Below, one piece after another: positions 63,655 through 64,000 of a DNA stretch of 64,000 nt. Position 1 is the stretch's first letter. The number at the start of each line of letters is the position of its first letter. The DNA is taken from assembly GCF_004331175.1 (NCBI RefSeq), contig NZ_SJOD01000005.1, positions 124,001 to 188,000 of the forward strand, read 5' to 3'. The position numbers were made by a program, and so were the translations under genes. A model generated the notes under the pieces. That model had not been told where the DNA came from. It ran no database searches and worked only from the letters and a program-made list of their open reading frames with translations. Source of the stretch: Acinetobacter sp. ANC 4178 (GTDB lineage Bacteria > Pseudomonadota > Gammaproteobacteria > Pseudomonadales > Moraxellaceae).

Positions 63655-64000
63655 TTAACGGTATTTTCCAAAGACTTTCCAGACCTCATTGTCTGCAAGC
63701 GGATCACTATAACTATCACTACGTTGCTTACGTGGCTTATCCCGTGCATCGACCAATTTAAAGTGCTCTTCCGTGCTTAATATAATGCCATTTACATAAA
63801 ATCGGGTCCGTGTATATTCACTTTGCCCATGCTGAAATACATAGGTTCTTAGATCAATGAATTCTCGGTGTGCCACCAATGCTGCCTGTTCATCGCTATT
63901 TAGCCAAGCTTGCATAGCAGCAACCTGCTCTGCGGAATATTCACCGCATTTATCTAATAGACTGGCGATTCCCCTAAAAGTCTTTGATTCTTTCGCTCGC
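63655..64000 (-). CDS. Hypothetical protein, C-terminal part (runs off window)
   Basis: The leftward frame is open from the window edge to a TAA at 63655-63657. Visible text includes SLLDKCGEYSAEQVAAMQAW, VAHREFIDLRTYVFQHGQSE, TRFYVNGIILSTEEHFKLVD, and a basic end with WKVFGKYR. An internal ATG at 63915 would give 86 residues, but the coding text continues upstream of it in the same frame. Family not recognised. Convergent with the CYTH-CHAD gene, 7 nt apart. Confidence 0.6.
   Translation of the reverse strand, partial: RAKESKTFRGIASLLDKCGEYSAEQVAAMQAWLNSDEQAALVAHREFIDLRTYVFQHGQSEYTRTRFYVNGIILSTEEHFKLVDARDKPRKQRSDSYSDPLADNEVWKVFGKYR

Overview
The window looks like a chromosomal segment of an Acinetobacter species. 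It is AT-rich. The malate:quinone oxidoreductase, GlnD, PurT, DapC, YchF, YebC and Mn-type superoxide dismutase genes, the SfnB/LLM-monooxygenase/Met-type ABC sulfur cluster and the polyamine/GABA catabolic cluster are all typical of that genus. The species cannot be fixed by reading alone.

Layout. 1-7.1 kb: end of an SDR gene, a large MalT/LuxR-type regulator reading leftward, and a rightward set of cupin dioxygenase, acyl-CoA synthetase and SDR genes, with an internally deleted SDR fossil between the last two. 7.1-12.7 kb: MarC-family membrane protein, mqo and several small membrane or hypothetical proteins. 12.8-19.6 kb: a genomic island bounded by a 47-bp direct repeat of the 3' end of a CAU-anticodon tRNA. 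It carries a HEPN/RES NAD-phosphorylase-like protein, a small secreted protein, two adjacent frameshifted genes and a DUF262 protein fused to a Schlafen/AlbA_2-like domain. A near-identical 180-bp repeat with an 18-bp hairpin arm brackets the secreted-protein and RES genes. GACC-cored motifs lie near both ends. A tyrosine integrase gene lies just beyond the tRNA, and its expected catalytic tyrosine reads as serine.

21-30 kb: secreted DUF2147 and SnoaL-like proteins, then a polyamine/GABA module (aldehyde dehydrogenase, two APC permeases, FAD-dependent amine oxidase). Directly after it lies a type I-F CRISPR-Cas scar: the first ~38 codons of cas1 joined to one 28-nt I-F repeat, in the orientation expected if everything between cas1 and the end of the array was deleted. 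30-34 kb: acyltransferase, YebC, Lrp/AsnC regulator, GST. 34-41.5 kb: organosulfur/methionine-type operon (two SfnB-like flavin enzymes, an LLM monooxygenase, two substrate-binding proteins, ATPase, permease). 41.6-47.5 kb: YchF, sodA under a near-perfect Fur palindrome, an Mpo1/DUF962 protein, a Crp/Fnr regulator, a lipoprotein and an AzlCD branched-chain amino-acid exporter.

47.6-64 kb: purT-glnD-dapC, an IS3-type remnant, an alpha/beta hydrolase, a leftward msrB-gpx-araC-lysE run, an AlaA-like aminotransferase with an unusual N-terminal helical extension, gloB, a second DUF962 protein, and two tandem CYTH-domain proteins, of which only the second keeps the conserved CHAD residues.

The best leads are the tRNA island (candidate defence genes plus repeat-bracketed cassette) and the I-F CRISPR-Cas deletion scar. 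All functional names come from reading motifs by eye; no database search was run.
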